Source of the DNA: an uncultured Faecalibacterium sp.
GTDB lineage: Bacteria; Bacillota; Clostridia; Oscillospirales; Ruminococcaceae
NCBI GenBank assembly: GCA_934561555.1
Contig: CAKTGQ010000004.1
Coordinates: 86,899 to 150,898, forward strand
Direction: 5' to 3'
DNA: 64,000 nucleotides
Every line of letters begins with the position of its first letter. The stretch's first letter is position 1. Made by a program: the position numbers and the translations under genes. The notes under the pieces were generated by a model, which worked only from the letters and a program-made list of their open reading frames with translations, did not search any database and was not told the DNA's origin. Below, piece by piece: positions 1 through 7,883 of this stretch.

Positions 1-233
1 TTCTCAGCCTTGGGCTCCTCCTTGGGAGCCTTGGCGCTGTTCAGGAACTCGTCCAGATTTGCCACACTGTTATCCTTGCTGAACTTCTCCAGCAGGTAGT
101 TCAGCTCGTTCTCTTCCAGATTGGAGCTGTTCTTCTTGCCGGTGCTGCCCATAGCGGCCAGCTCGTCCAGCACCTTCTTTGCAGAAAGGTTCAGATCCTT
201 TGCAAAGTCACTCACTTTATATTTTACGATCAT
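1..233 (-). CDS. infB: Translation initiation factor IF-2, N-terminal part
   Basis: Partial: the gene starts at 233 and runs off the left edge of the window, so only about 77 N-terminal residues are visible. The start reads MIVKYKVSDFAKDLNL, the small helical IF2_N domain found at the head of bacterial IF-2, followed by a lysine/alanine/glutamate-rich linker typical of the poorly conserved N-terminal region. The start codon overlaps the stop of ylxQ by ATGA, so it is translationally coupled as last visible gene of the rimP-nusA-ylxR-ylxQ-infB operon. The GTPase domain lies outside the window. Confidence 0.9.
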   Translation of the reverse strand, partial: MIVKYKVSDFAKDLNLSAKKVLDELAAMGSTGKKNSSNLEENELNYLLEKFSKDNSVANLDEFLNSAKAPKEEPKAE

Positions 234-607
234 TCGCTCATATCCTCCTCATTTTTGATTGCTCCGCAGTCCGACAGGCGGTCGAAGCAGAGCTTTGCGA
301 GGTTGCGGTCGGTCACCGCGTAAACAGCCACGGGCTTGTGGCTGATATCGGCCAGCTTATCCTGCGTCAGCGGCATGGTGAACACGTCCACCAAGTCGCC
401 CACGGCATAGTTCAAACGCTGCAAAGTCTTGGGGCTGATGTCCGATGCGGTCATCACCAGCCACGCCTTGCTTTTGACGCAGGCTTCCTCCACGGCGTCA
501 AAGCCCATGGTCAGCGCACCGGCCTTGCGGCACAGGCTCACGGCCTGATACAGTGCCTCCTCCGGGGGCAGCTTGGGTTTTGCGGGGGCGTTATTCTTTT
601 TTGCCAT
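230..607 (-). CDS. ylxQ: L7Ae-family ribosome-associated protein YlxQ
   Basis: About 125 residues. Contains the compact L7Ae/L30e/S12e fold sequence (LCRKAGALTMGFDAVEE, then WLVMTASDISPKT), a K-turn RNA-binding family. The reading frame is open further upstream, but the start at MAKKNN is preferred: the longer form would extend deep into ylxR. It overlaps the end of ylxR by 17 bases and the start of infB by 4 bases, the classic nusA-ylxR-ylxQ-infB arrangement. Known role of the family: accessory RNA-binding protein; the exact function in clostridia is not established. Confidence 0.88.
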   Translation of the reverse strand: MAKKNNAPAKPKLPPEEALYQAVSLCRKAGALTMGFDAVEEACVKSKAWLVMTASDISPKTLQRLNYAVGDLVDVFTMPLTQDKLADISHKPVAVYAVTDRNLAKLCFDRLSDCGAIKNEEDMSE

Positions 608-890
608 CGGCTGCTGCCTCCTTTGCGGCTGCGGCCAGCTGTACAGCCAGCGCGTCGTATACCTCGGCGGGGACCGGCTGCTCAAAGCAGCGCTCCAGCG
701 CCTTTTTCTTTTTTGCCTTGGTCAGGCAGTCCGGGTTCGGGCAGAGATATGCGCCGCGCCCCGGCTTTTTGCCTACCAGATCAATGCTGATCTCCCCGCT
801 GGGTGCGCGCACCACGCGCACCAGTTCCTTTTTGGGGCGGCTGGTCATGCAGCCGATGCACTGGCGGGCAGGGATCTTTTTTTGTGCCAT
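591..890 (-). CDS. ylxR: YlxR/RnpM family RNA-binding protein
   Basis: 99 residues. N-terminal MAQKKIPARQCIGCMTSRPK and the family signature GRGAYLCPNPDC with paired cysteines identify YlxR. In Bacillus subtilis the family member (renamed RnpM) modulates RNase P; this is family knowledge. A GGAGGG ribosome-binding site lies about 6 bases before the start at 890. It sits between nusA and ylxQ, with the 3' end overlapping ylxQ, so it is translated as part of the same operon. Confidence 0.92.
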   Translation of the reverse strand: MAQKKIPARQCIGCMTSRPKKELVRVVRAPSGEISIDLVGKKPGRGAYLCPNPDCLTKAKKKKALERCFEQPVPAEVYDALAVQLAAAAKEAAADGKKE

Positions 891-923
891 CCGGTTTCCC
901 TCCTTCGGCAGATGGTGCCGGGC

Positions 924-2030
924 TTATTCAGCGTCTGCTGCGTCCTTCTTGGGCTCCTCGTCCTCGCCGTAGTAGCCGCTCTCGGGACGGATATCGATGT
1001 TGTAGCCGGTCAGGCGGGCGCACAGGCGGGCGTTCTGACCCTTGTTGCCGATGGCCAGGCTCAGCTGCTGGTCGGGCACGGTGACGCGGCAGGAGCGGGT
1101 CTCGCCGGGCAGCAGCTCCACCTTGACCACCTTGGCGGGGCTCAGGGCTGCGGAGATGAACTCCGAGATATCCTCGCTCCACTTGACGATATCGATCTTC
1201 TCGCCGCCCAGCTTTTCCACAACAGCGGCCACGCGGGCGCCGTGCTCACCGATGCAGGCGGAAACAGGGTTGACGTTGGGGTCCTTGGACCAGACAGCCA
1301 TCTTGGTGCGGGCACCGGCCTCGCGGCTGATGGCCTTTACCTCCACAGTGCCGTCAAAGATCTCGGGCACTTCCAGCTCAAACAGGCGCTTGACAAGGCC
1401 GGGATGGGTGCGGCTGATCATCACGCGGGGGCCGCGCTCGGTGCTGACCACGTCCACGATGTAGACCTGCAGGGTCTCGCCCTCGGTGTACACCTCGCCG
1501 GGCACCTGCTCGTTGCGGGGCAGAACAGCCTCGCCGCCCTTGCCCAGATCCAGCGCAACGATGCCCTTCTCGGTATCCACGCGGGTAACGGTAGCCTGCA
1601 CGATATCGTGTGCGCGGGACTGGATCTCGCTGAGCTGCTGGTTACGCTCGGCCTCGCGGATGCCCTGACGGATGACGTGCTTTGCGGTCTGGGCGGCAAT
1701 GCGGCCGAAATCGCGGGTCTTGAGTGGGGTGATGATGCGGTCGCCCACCTCGTAGCTGCTGCGGATCTTGCGTGCCTCGGTCACGCCGATCTCGGCGTGC
1801 TCGTCATACCAGTCCTCGTCTGCCACGATATCCTGAATCAGTGCCACATCAAAGCGGCCGGTGTCGGGGTCGATGTCCACACGGATGTGATCCTCCTCGA
1901 CCTCGTAGTTCTTCTTGACGGCAATGATGATAGCCGCCTTGATCTTCTCGATCAGGTACTCTGCGGTGATGCCGCGCTCATGCTCCAGCATGGAGAGCGC
2001 TTCAAAAAAGTCCTTATTCGCTGCTGTCAT
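924..2030 (-). CDS. nusA: Transcription termination/antitermination factor NusA
   Basis: 368 residues, the short Gram-positive form without the C-terminal acidic repeats of E. coli NusA. Order visible: N-terminal RNA-polymerase-binding domain (residues 1-130), S1 domain near 135-200 (ATVTRVDTEKGIVALDLG), then the two KH domains with the hallmark VMISRTHPGLVKRLFELEVP and REAGARTKMAV segments. Ends in an acidic tail (EDEEPKKDAADAE). AGGAGG precedes the start by about 10 bases. Binds RNA polymerase and nascent RNA, controlling pausing and termination. Second gene of the operon read from the promoter at 2647-2675. Confidence 0.96.
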   Translation of the reverse strand: MTAANKDFFEALSMLEHERGITAEYLIEKIKAAIIIAVKKNYEVEEDHIRVDIDPDTGRFDVALIQDIVADEDWYDEHAEIGVTEARKIRSSYEVGDRIITPLKTRDFGRIAAQTAKHVIRQGIREAERNQQLSEIQSRAHDIVQATVTRVDTEKGIVALDLGKGGEAVLPRNEQVPGEVYTEGETLQVYIVDVVSTERGPRVMISRTHPGLVKRLFELEVPEIFDGTVEVKAISREAGARTKMAVWSKDPNVNPVSACIGEHGARVAAVVEKLGGEKIDIVKWSEDISEFISAALSPAKVVKVELLPGETRSCRVTVPDQQLSLAIGNKGQNARLCARLTGYNIDIRPESGYYGEDEEPKKDAADAE

Positions 2031-2086
2031 TTTTCGGGTTCCTCCTATATATTTTGTTCTCTTTTCTCCATCAGAGACGGTTCTTC

Positions 2087-2572
2087 TCAGTTAAACAGAT
2101 CCTCGTCGTCGCACAGCTGCACGCCGGAGACTGCGTTTACTTCAAAGGTCACGGGGCCGTTCTCGGTCTCCAGCGTTACGGTGCTGCCCTCGCGGCCGGT
2201 CAGGATGCCGGCAAGTTCCCGCACGCCGTCGGCGTTGGGGCGGATGAGCTTTGCCCGCACCTTCTGGCCCTTGAGTGCCTCGTAGTGCTCCGGGCGGGTC
2301 AGCTTGCGGCCAAGGCCGGGGCTGCCCACCTCCAGATAATAGCTCTGGTCGATGGGGTCTGCCTCATCCAGAATGGGGTCCAGTGCGTGGGACACCTCTG
2401 CACAGGTGTCGGTATCCATGGTGCCGTCCCGGTCGATGAGGATGCGAAGATACCAGTCCGGCCCTTCCTTCTCAAAAACCACATCCCACAGGCGCAGACC
2501 CATGCCTTCCACCGTGGGACGGACAAGCGCTTCCACTCTCTGCGCGGTGTTGCCGCCAGACTGCTTCGCCAT
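2087..2572 (-). CDS. rimP: Ribosome maturation factor RimP
   Basis: About 161 residues. The start at MAKQSGGN is chosen because GGAGG lies seven bases upstream; an open frame extends seven codons further but lacks a ribosome-binding site. N-terminal domain with RVEALVRPTVEGMGLRLWDV and the RILIDRDGTMDTDTCAEVS segment, then VGSPGLGRKLTRPEHYEAL, the RimP/DUF150 signature, and a C-terminal SH3-like domain. Needed for 30S subunit maturation. First gene of the operon, directly behind the promoter at 2647-2675. Confidence 0.95.
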   Translation of the reverse strand: MAKQSGGNTAQRVEALVRPTVEGMGLRLWDVVFEKEGPDWYLRILIDRDGTMDTDTCAEVSHALDPILDEADPIDQSYYLEVGSPGLGRKLTRPEHYEALKGQKVRAKLIRPNADGVRELAGILTGREGSTVTLETENGPVTFEVNAVSGVQLCDDEDLFN

Positions 2573-2646
2573 AAAAAACCTCCAAACAAACAAGAAACGC
2601 GGACCTTGCGGCCCACGTTTCAGGTTAAACTATATCGTACTACTAG

Positions 2647-2675
2647 AATATAGCATACTCTTGCGATTTATGCAA
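2647..2675 (-). promoter_or_regulatory. Sigma-A-type promoter of the rimP-nusA-infB operon
   Basis: On the minus strand: TTGCAT (2670-2675), 17-base spacer, TATATT (2647-2652). The leader to rimP is about 70 bases. Confidence 0.7.
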
Positions 2676-2719
2676 GCATTTTCGCAATTTTTTTGCTGTT
2701 GCATACCCTTTTGGGCTTT

Positions 2720-3961
2720 TTACAGCACCCAGACGCCGTTTTCGAACAGCTGCACGGTGCGGCCATCGCGGCATTTGCCGGTGATGCGGCTGTCCTCTGC
2801 ACCCACCATCACATCCTCGTGCAGGGAGGAGTGGTTCATGCCGCGGGCTGCCAGCTCTTCCTTGGAAAGGCCGGTGCCGCCCACGGTGGTGCCGGGGTAG
2901 CTGTCGCCAAAGGCGATGTGGCAGGCGGCGTTCTCGTCAAACAGGGTGTTGTAGAACAGCTTGCCGCTGCGGTTGATGGGGCTGGAAGCAGGCACCAGCG
3001 CCACCTCGCCGATGTGGCGTGCGCCCTCGTCGGTGTCCAGCAGCTGACCCAGCAGGTCTGCGCCCTCTTCGGCACCGTGCTCCACCACCTTGCCGTCCTT
3101 GAAGGTGACGTGGAAGTTCTTGATGAGCTGTCCGTTAAAGACGTAGGGCTTTGTGCCGTAAACGATGCCGTCCACCTTATCCTTATGGGGTGCAGTGAAC
3201 ACCTCCTCGGTGGGGATGTTGGGCAGGAAGGGCACCCCCTTCTCGTTTTTGCTGCCGGCGCTCTCCCACACCGCCTGCTCCGCCAGACCCACGGTCAGGT
3301 CGGTGCCGTTGGCGCTTTCAAAATGCACGCTTTCCAGATCAAGGGCGTTCATCTTTGCGCCCAGCTCGTTCAGGCGGTCCAGATGCTTCTGCCACTCCCC
3401 TACCGGGTCGCCGCCAGTCACGCGGCAGGTATCAAAGATCAGCTTCCACTGTGCCTCAATGGCGGCGGCAGTGTCCAGCTCCGGGAACATCTTCTTTGCC
3501 CACGGCTCTGCGGGCAGAGCCGCGATGGACCACTGCACCCGGTCGTTCATGGTGTACTCCCGCCACGGCTGCATAAAGCTGCGGTTCGCGCTGTTCACCC
3601 GGCTGATCTTAGCACCGTCCAGCCCGGCAAACAGTTCCGGGTCGTCCGCAATGAGGTGCAGCACGCACACACCGCCCTCGCTCTCGGCATAATCCAGATA
3701 GCGGCGCAGCTGCCAGCCCTTGTGGTCGGTCAGGGCGTCCTCGCTGCCCAGCTCCATGCGGATGCGGGTAACAGCGTCATCCTGCCAGTTCACCTGCACG
3801 TCCCGCGCACCGGCTTCGTAGGCGCTGCGCACGCACAGCCGTGCCAGCGGGGCACCCTCCAGCGGGCAGTTGATAATAAGGGTTTGCCCCGGCTGCGGGT
3901 TCACACCCACCCGGACGATAAAATCTGCATACTTCTGCAGCAGTTCGTTGAAGTTTTCCAC
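2720..3961 (-). CDS. M29-family aminopeptidase (AmpS/PepS type)
   Basis: 413 residues, full length for thermophilic-aminopeptidase family M29. GTG start at 3961, with AGGAGG seven bases upstream. Features: N-terminal NPQPGQTLIINCPLEGAPL, the central domain with FMQPWREYTMNDR, and the C-terminal metal-binding part with GAEEGADLLGQLLDTDEGAR, LVPASSPINRSG, FGDSY and a SSLHEDVMVG segment whose His and Glu/Asp are the usual metal ligands. Cytosolic dimetal exopeptidase for short peptides. Preceded by its own promoter (4005-4033), so it is a single-gene unit. Confidence 0.92.
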   Translation of the reverse strand: MENFNELLQKYADFIVRVGVNPQPGQTLIINCPLEGAPLARLCVRSAYEAGARDVQVNWQDDAVTRIRMELGSEDALTDHKGWQLRRYLDYAESEGGVCVLHLIADDPELFAGLDGAKISRVNSANRSFMQPWREYTMNDRVQWSIAALPAEPWAKKMFPELDTAAAIEAQWKLIFDTCRVTGGDPVGEWQKHLDRLNELGAKMNALDLESVHFESANGTDLTVGLAEQAVWESAGSKNEKGVPFLPNIPTEEVFTAPHKDKVDGIVYGTKPYVFNGQLIKNFHVTFKDGKVVEHGAEEGADLLGQLLDTDEGARHIGEVALVPASSPINRSGKLFYNTLFDENAACHIAFGDSYPGTTVGGTGLSKEELAARGMNHSSLHEDVMVGAEDSRITGKCRDGRTVQLFENGVWVL

Positions 3962-4004
3962 GATAGAACCTCCTGTGGTGCATAGTCACCGTTGTTTTTC
4001 TCTC

Positions 4005-4033
4005 AGTATACCGCGTTCCGGCGCTTCTGTCCA
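4005..4033 (-). promoter_or_regulatory. Promoter of the M29 aminopeptidase
   Basis: Minus strand: TGGACA (4028-4033), 17-base spacer, TATACT (4005-4010). Confidence 0.6.
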
Positions 4034-4052
4034 CTATGGGCAGAGCTGCCGC

Positions 4053-5444
4053 TCACCCTTCCGATTCAAAAAAGGCGCGGGTCAGCTGCACCACCGTGCC
4101 GGAAAGCAGCAGCAGTGCAATGAGGTTCGGGATGCTCATCAGGCCGTTGAAGGTATCGGCGATGCTCCACAGCAGGCCAAGGTCCATGGTAGCACCCAGA
4201 ATGGCCACCAGAGAGTACACCACAAAGAAGGGGCGTGCCACCTTGTTGCTCTTGCACAGGAACACCAGAAAGCGGGAGCCGTACAGACCCCAGCCGATGA
4301 TGGTGGAAAAGGCAAAGCAGCACAGCGCCACAGCGGTAAAAATGGAAGCCCAGCCGCCGTAGGTGGTGGTAAAGCCGGAGATGGTCAGCTCTGCACCGGC
4401 CGCTGCGCCGTAGCTGACCGGGGTGCCGCTGCACAGAATGACCAGCGCGGTCAGGGTGCAGATAACGATGGTATCGGCAAACACCTCAAAAATACCGAAC
4501 ATACCCTGCTTGACCGGCTTTTTGGTGTCGGCGCAGGCATGGGCGATGGAGCCAGTGCCAAGACCGGCCTCATTGGAAAAGATGCCGCGGGAAACGCCCT
4601 TTTGCATACTGACGAACAGGCTGCCGATGGTGCCGCCGGTAAAGGCAGCGGGGTTGAACGCGCCCGCTACGATGGATTCCAGCACATAGGGCAGGCGGGA
4701 GAAGTTGAGCGCCACCACGCCCACCGACAGCACAATATAGAACAGCGCCATAAAGGGCACCAGCTTCTCGCTCACGCTGCCAATGCGCTTGATGCCGCCC
4801 AGCAGCACCAGCGCCACCAGCGCCGCCACAAGGATGCCCACGATGAGGTTGAGGGTGGGCAGGAAGCCATTGCCCACAAGCCCGTATTCCAGCAGGGCGG
4901 TATCCACTGCCGCCACGATGGTATTCACCTGCGTTGCGTTGCCGGTGCCGAACACGGTCAGCACGCCGAACAGCGCGTACAGCACCGCCAGAAACTGCCA
5001 GCGGCGGCCAAGGCCGTTTTTAATATAGTACATCGGGCCGCCCACCCACTCGCCGGTGTCGCTGCGCTCCCGGAAATGCACGGCCAGCGTCACCTCGGCA
5101 AACTTGGTGCACATACCCAGCAGCGCAGAGCACCACATCCAGAACACGGCACCCGGGCCGCCGATGGCGATAGCGCCCGCCACACCGGCAATGTTGCCGG
5201 TGCCCACCGTGCCCGCCAGCGCGGTGCACACCGCCTGAAAAGGGGTCATAGCACCGTCCGAAGCGTCCCGCTTGCGGAACATCCGTCCCACGGTGGTGCG
5301 GATGGCGTAAGGGAATTTGCGGATCTGCAAAAAGCCCGTGCGGACACTGAGCAGCAGCCCCACGCCAATGATGCACACCATGGCAGGGATGCCCCAGATA
5401 AAGCTGTTCACCGCCTGATTGACGGCGGCAATGGTCTCGATCAT
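4053..5444 (-). CDS. Sodium:alanine/glycine symporter, AgcS family
   Basis: About 463 residues with some ten hydrophobic segments. Family signatures are clear: SFIWGIPAMVCIIGVGLLLS near the N terminus, GTVGTGNIAGVAGAIAIGGPG, WMWCSALLGMCTKFAEV, and NEAGLGTGSIAHA in the middle. Imports small neutral amino acids with Na+ (or H+). Start uncertain: in-frame candidates are GTG at 5477, ATG at 5456 and ATG at 5444. The last is preferred because AgcS proteins begin close to this point and the only purine-rich stretch (AGAGG) lies upstream of it. A promoter lies at 5506-5534. Confidence 0.93.
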   Translation of the reverse strand: MIETIAAVNQAVNSFIWGIPAMVCIIGVGLLLSVRTGFLQIRKFPYAIRTTVGRMFRKRDASDGAMTPFQAVCTALAGTVGTGNIAGVAGAIAIGGPGAVFWMWCSALLGMCTKFAEVTLAVHFRERSDTGEWVGGPMYYIKNGLGRRWQFLAVLYALFGVLTVFGTGNATQVNTIVAAVDTALLEYGLVGNGFLPTLNLIVGILVAALVALVLLGGIKRIGSVSEKLVPFMALFYIVLSVGVVALNFSRLPYVLESIVAGAFNPAAFTGGTIGSLFVSMQKGVSRGIFSNEAGLGTGSIAHACADTKKPVKQGMFGIFEVFADTIVICTLTALVILCSGTPVSYGAAAGAELTISGFTTTYGGWASIFTAVALCCFAFSTIIGWGLYGSRFLVFLCKSNKVARPFFVVYSLVAILGATMDLGLLWSIADTFNGLMSIPNLIALLLLSGTVVQLTRAFFESEG

Positions 5445-5505
5445 ATACTTCCACATCCTCTGTAATATCTTGCGCACTGACAGTTTTTGTCAAAACACGA
5501 AAAAT

Positions 5506-5534
5506 ATTTTACCGTACTTTTCCCGTAGTGTCAA
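5506..5534 (-). promoter_or_regulatory. Promoter of the AgcS symporter
   Basis: Minus strand: TTGACA (5529-5534), 17-base spacer, TAAAAT (5506-5511). It starts directly after the MATE terminator. Confidence 0.7.
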
Positions 5535-5566
5535 TGAAAAATAGGGACGTTATGAAACGCCCCTAT
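5535..5566 (-). terminator. Terminator of the first MATE gene
   Basis: Arms 5541-5551 and 5556-5566 pair over 11 positions with one A.C mismatch and a four-base loop; on the minus strand a U-run follows. Confidence 0.75.
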
Positions 5567-5575
5567 CCAAAATTC

Positions 5576-6910
5576 TTATTTTTTATGTGTGACCGCCCTG
5601 CGGTAGACCGCACCGGAGACCACCGCCGCCAGCACCTCGGTAAGCCAGAAGGCGTGCCAGACGCCGTCTGCGCCCAGCCAGTTACACAGCAGCGCAGCCA
5701 GCGGCATGATGAAAACAACATACCGGCACAGCGCGATGACCAGAGATTCTGCGCCCTTGCCCAGACCCTCCAGCGCACCGGAGGCGGTGGTGGAGACCGC
5801 CGAGACGACAAAGCCGATGCTGATGATGCGCAAGGCAGTCTGCCCGGCGGCGATGGTTTCAGGGTTCTGAGTGAACAGCCCCATCAGCTGCCCGGAGGCA
5901 AGCTGACAGATGACCGTACCCGCCGCCATGATGACCGCACTCATAAGCAGGGTCAGCTGGAACAGCTTTTTCACCCGGGCGTGCTCCCGCGCACCGTAGT
6001 TGTAGCCGATAAGCGGGCGCATACCCTGCACAAAGCCGTTGGCGGGCAGGTACAAAAAGGTCTGCAATTTATAATAGATGCCCAGCACCACCACATAACT
6101 CTGAGAGAAAGCCGCCAGCAGTCCGTTGAGGAAGGTGACCAACAGCGAGGGCAGCGCCAGATTCAGGATCGCCGGAATGCCGATGGCGTATAGTCTGCCG
6201 TCCAGCGCTGCGTCCGGGCGCAGACAGCTGCGGCGCAGCCGCACCGGCAGCTCGGTGCGCAGATAAACCACAAGGTAGACCGCCACGCTGAGCGCCTGAC
6301 CGATGCCAGTAGCCAGTGCTGCGCCCGCAATGCCCATGGCAGGCACCGGCCCAAGCCCGAAGATAAGCACAGGGTCCAGTAAAATATTGCACACGCAGCC
6401 GGTGATCAGGGCGACCATGGACACCTTCATGCGGCCCACCGCCTGAAAGATCTTTTCAAAGGCCAGCGAGACCATGTTCACGACCAAAAATAGGAATACG
6501 ATGGTGGAGTAGGTGATGCCGGCAGCGATCAGCCCCTCGTCCTGCGTAAAGCGGCGCAGAAAGCTAGGCATGATGGCGATACTGACCACCATCATCACCA
6601 CGCCGTGCACAAGGCTGAGCGCAAAGCCGTGGGTGGCGGCCATCTCGGCTTTTTCGCGGTCGCCCGCGCCCAGATACAGCGCGATCATGGCGTTGATGCC
6701 AATGCCAAATCCGATGGCAATGGCGTTGGAAAAGTTCTGGATGGGGAACACCAGACTCAAGGCAGTCATGGCGTCCTCGCTGATGCGTGCCACAAACAGG
6801 CTGTCCACAATGTTGTACAGGCTGTTCACCAGCATGGAGAGCACATTGGGCAGCGCCATTGAGAGCAGCAGCGGCAGCACCGGCTTCTCCTTCATAAAAG
6901 TTTCGTTCAT
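5576..6910 (-). CDS. MATE family multidrug/metabolite exporter
   Basis: 444 residues, twelve predicted transmembrane helices in two MatE halves. Signatures: LPNVLSMLVNSLYNIVDSLF in helix 1-2, the second half beginning near LALPSLLVTFLNGLLAAFSQ and ending with GADGVWHAFWLTEV. Start ATG at 6910 is preferred over an upstream in-frame GTG because GCAGGTG lies eight bases before it. The gene is preceded by a 210-base leader containing a full intrinsic terminator (6989-7029), so expression is probably controlled by attenuation, and by an operator-like dyad at 7166-7190. Substrate unknown; exports cationic or drug-like molecules using Na+ or H+ in characterised family members. Confidence 0.93.
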   Translation of the reverse strand: MNETFMKEKPVLPLLLSMALPNVLSMLVNSLYNIVDSLFVARISEDAMTALSLVFPIQNFSNAIAIGFGIGINAMIALYLGAGDREKAEMAATHGFALSLVHGVVMMVVSIAIMPSFLRRFTQDEGLIAAGITYSTIVFLFLVVNMVSLAFEKIFQAVGRMKVSMVALITGCVCNILLDPVLIFGLGPVPAMGIAGAALATGIGQALSVAVYLVVYLRTELPVRLRRSCLRPDAALDGRLYAIGIPAILNLALPSLLVTFLNGLLAAFSQSYVVVLGIYYKLQTFLYLPANGFVQGMRPLIGYNYGAREHARVKKLFQLTLLMSAVIMAAGTVICQLASGQLMGLFTQNPETIAAGQTALRIISIGFVVSAVSTTASGALEGLGKGAESLVIALCRYVVFIMPLAALLCNWLGADGVWHAFWLTEVLAAVVSGAVYRRAVTHKK

Positions 6911-7122
6911 TGAAAATTTCACCTGCTATCTGTAAAAAGTAAAAATGTGGCGGGCACAGCATCGGCTTGCAGCCGGTTTCCGGCGCACAAAAAAGCCACA
7001 CAATGACCCCTTGAAGGTCATTGTGTGGCGAAAAGTAGCAATGTTGCTGTAAAAATCCACACGGTTTTTATGATCGCGGCAACTGTCCGCGATATGCATC
7101 CCGCGCATTTGCGGGCTGCAAC
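6911..7122 (-). promoter_or_regulatory. Structured leader with attenuator upstream of MATE gene
   Basis: Transcript expected to begin near 7122. It contains a CCCGC/GCGGG hairpin, a seven-pair ATCGCGG/CCGCGAT hairpin, and then a perfect 14-pair terminator stem (6995-7008 with 7016-7029, seven-base loop) followed by six U residues at 6994-6989. The segment GUGUGG (minus strand of 7057-7062) can pair with CCACAC in the 5' arm of the terminator (7023-7028), giving a plausible antiterminator. I do not recognise a known riboswitch class. Confidence 0.6.
6989..7029 (-). terminator. Intrinsic terminator inside the MATE leader
   Basis: 14 perfect base pairs, seven-base loop, six consecutive U residues, located about 80 bases before the MATE start codon and after its promoter, so it acts within the leader rather than at a gene end. 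Confidence 0.85.
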
Positions 7123-7128
7123 TTTGGC

Positions 7129-7157
7129 AGAATACCACATCCCCGACGGTATGTCAA
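7129..7157 (-). promoter_or_regulatory. Promoter of the MATE gene
   Basis: Minus strand: TTGACA (7152-7157), 17-base spacer, TATTCT (7129-7134). Confidence 0.75.
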
Positions 7158-7165
7158 GGGGTTTC

Positions 7166-7190
7166 GGCGTAAAAGTATGACTTTTACGCC
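7166..7190. promoter_or_regulatory. Operator-like dyad between divergent promoters
   Basis: Perfect inverted repeat GGCGTAAAAGT (7166-7176), three-base centre, ACTTTTACGCC (7180-7190). It lies exactly between the -35 boxes of the MATE promoter (ends 7157) and the phosphodiesterase promoter (starts 7194), the expected position for a repressor or activator shared by both units. Confidence 0.6.
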
Positions 7191-7193
7191 CAC

Positions 7194-7222
7194 TTGACCA
7201 TTTTTTCCGCAGGCGCTACAAT
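7194..7222 (+). promoter_or_regulatory. Promoter of the YfcE-like phosphodiesterase
   Basis: TTGACC (7194-7199), 17-base spacer, TACAAT (7217-7222); GGGAGGAC ribosome-binding site follows before the ATG at 7256. Confidence 0.7.
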
Positions 7223-7255
7223 AAGGCAAACCGGCTCTGAGGGAGGACACTGTAT

Positions 7256-7801
7256 ATGAAATGGATGATCGCATCAGACCTGCACGGCTCCTATTATTAT
7301 GCGCAGCAGCTGCAGCAGGCCTTTGAACGGGAGCAAGCCGACCGCCTGCTGTTTCTGGGAGACCTGCTCTACCACGGCCCCCGCAACGACCTGCCCCGGG
7401 ACTACGCCCCCAAGCAGGTCATCCCGCTGCTGAACAGCCTTGCGCCCAAGCTGCTGTGCGTGCGCGGCAACTGCGATGCCGAGGTGGACCAGATGGTGCT
7501 CAATTTCCCAGTGCTGGCAGATTACGCCGTGCTGCCAGTGGGGCAGCGGCTGGTCTACGTCACCCATGGCCATGTGTTCAACCTGAACCATCTGCCACCC
7601 CTTGCCCCGGGGGATATCCTGCTCCACGGCCACACCCATGTGCCCGCATGGATGGACTTCGGGCAGGGGAATCTTTACCTGAACCCCGGCTCTGTGAGCA
7701 TCCCCAAGGAAAACACCGCTCACAGCTACATGACCTTGGAGGGAAACACCGCCTGCTGGAAAACTATGGAAGGCGCGTGCTACCATCAGCTACAGCTGTG
7801 A
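7256..7801 (+). CDS. yfcE: YfcE/MJ0936-family metallophosphodiesterase
   Basis: 181 residues, the usual length for this calcineurin-like subfamily. Metal ligands are all visible: SDLHGS (residues 7-12), FLGDLLYHGP, VRGNCD, THGH and LHGHTHVP, ending with NPGSVSIPKE. In E. coli YfcE hydrolyses phosphodiester bonds with Mn2+; the physiological substrate is unknown. Divergent from the MATE gene and separated from it by the dyad at 7166-7190, so the two may answer to one regulator. Confidence 0.9.
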   Translation: MKWMIASDLHGSYYYAQQLQQAFEREQADRLLFLGDLLYHGPRNDLPRDYAPKQVIPLLNSLAPKLLCVRGNCDAEVDQMVLNFPVLADYAVLPVGQRLVYVTHGHVFNLNHLPPLAPGDILLHGHTHVPAWMDFGQGNLYLNPGSVSIPKENTAHSYMTLEGNTACWKTMEGACYHQLQL

Positions 7802-7848
7802 TAATGTTGTGATATTATACTTTTTTCCAAAAAAAGCCGGAAAAGCCC

Positions 7849-7877
7849 TTGACGAACCGCCCAAAATGCTGTAAACT
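7849..7877 (+). promoter_or_regulatory. Promoter of a short non-coding transcript
   Basis: TTGACG (7849-7854), 17-base spacer, TAAACT (7872-7877). No open reading frame with a ribosome-binding site follows before the terminator at 7973-8010. Confidence 0.6.
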
Positions 7878-7883
7878 AAGTAC

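Noticed and set aside
573..2285. Long plus-strand open frame opposite nusA
   Set aside because: nusA, ylxR and ylxQ on the other strand are unmistakable; the frame is a shadow of their codon bias.
6926..7138. Minus-strand 70-codon frame in the MATE leader as a leader peptide
   Set aside because: Its first codons overlap the -10 box and it has no ribosome-binding site; the RNA structure explains the sequence better.
7166..7190. Dyad as a terminator
   Set aside because: No T-run follows on either strand, and it lies upstream of both promoters.
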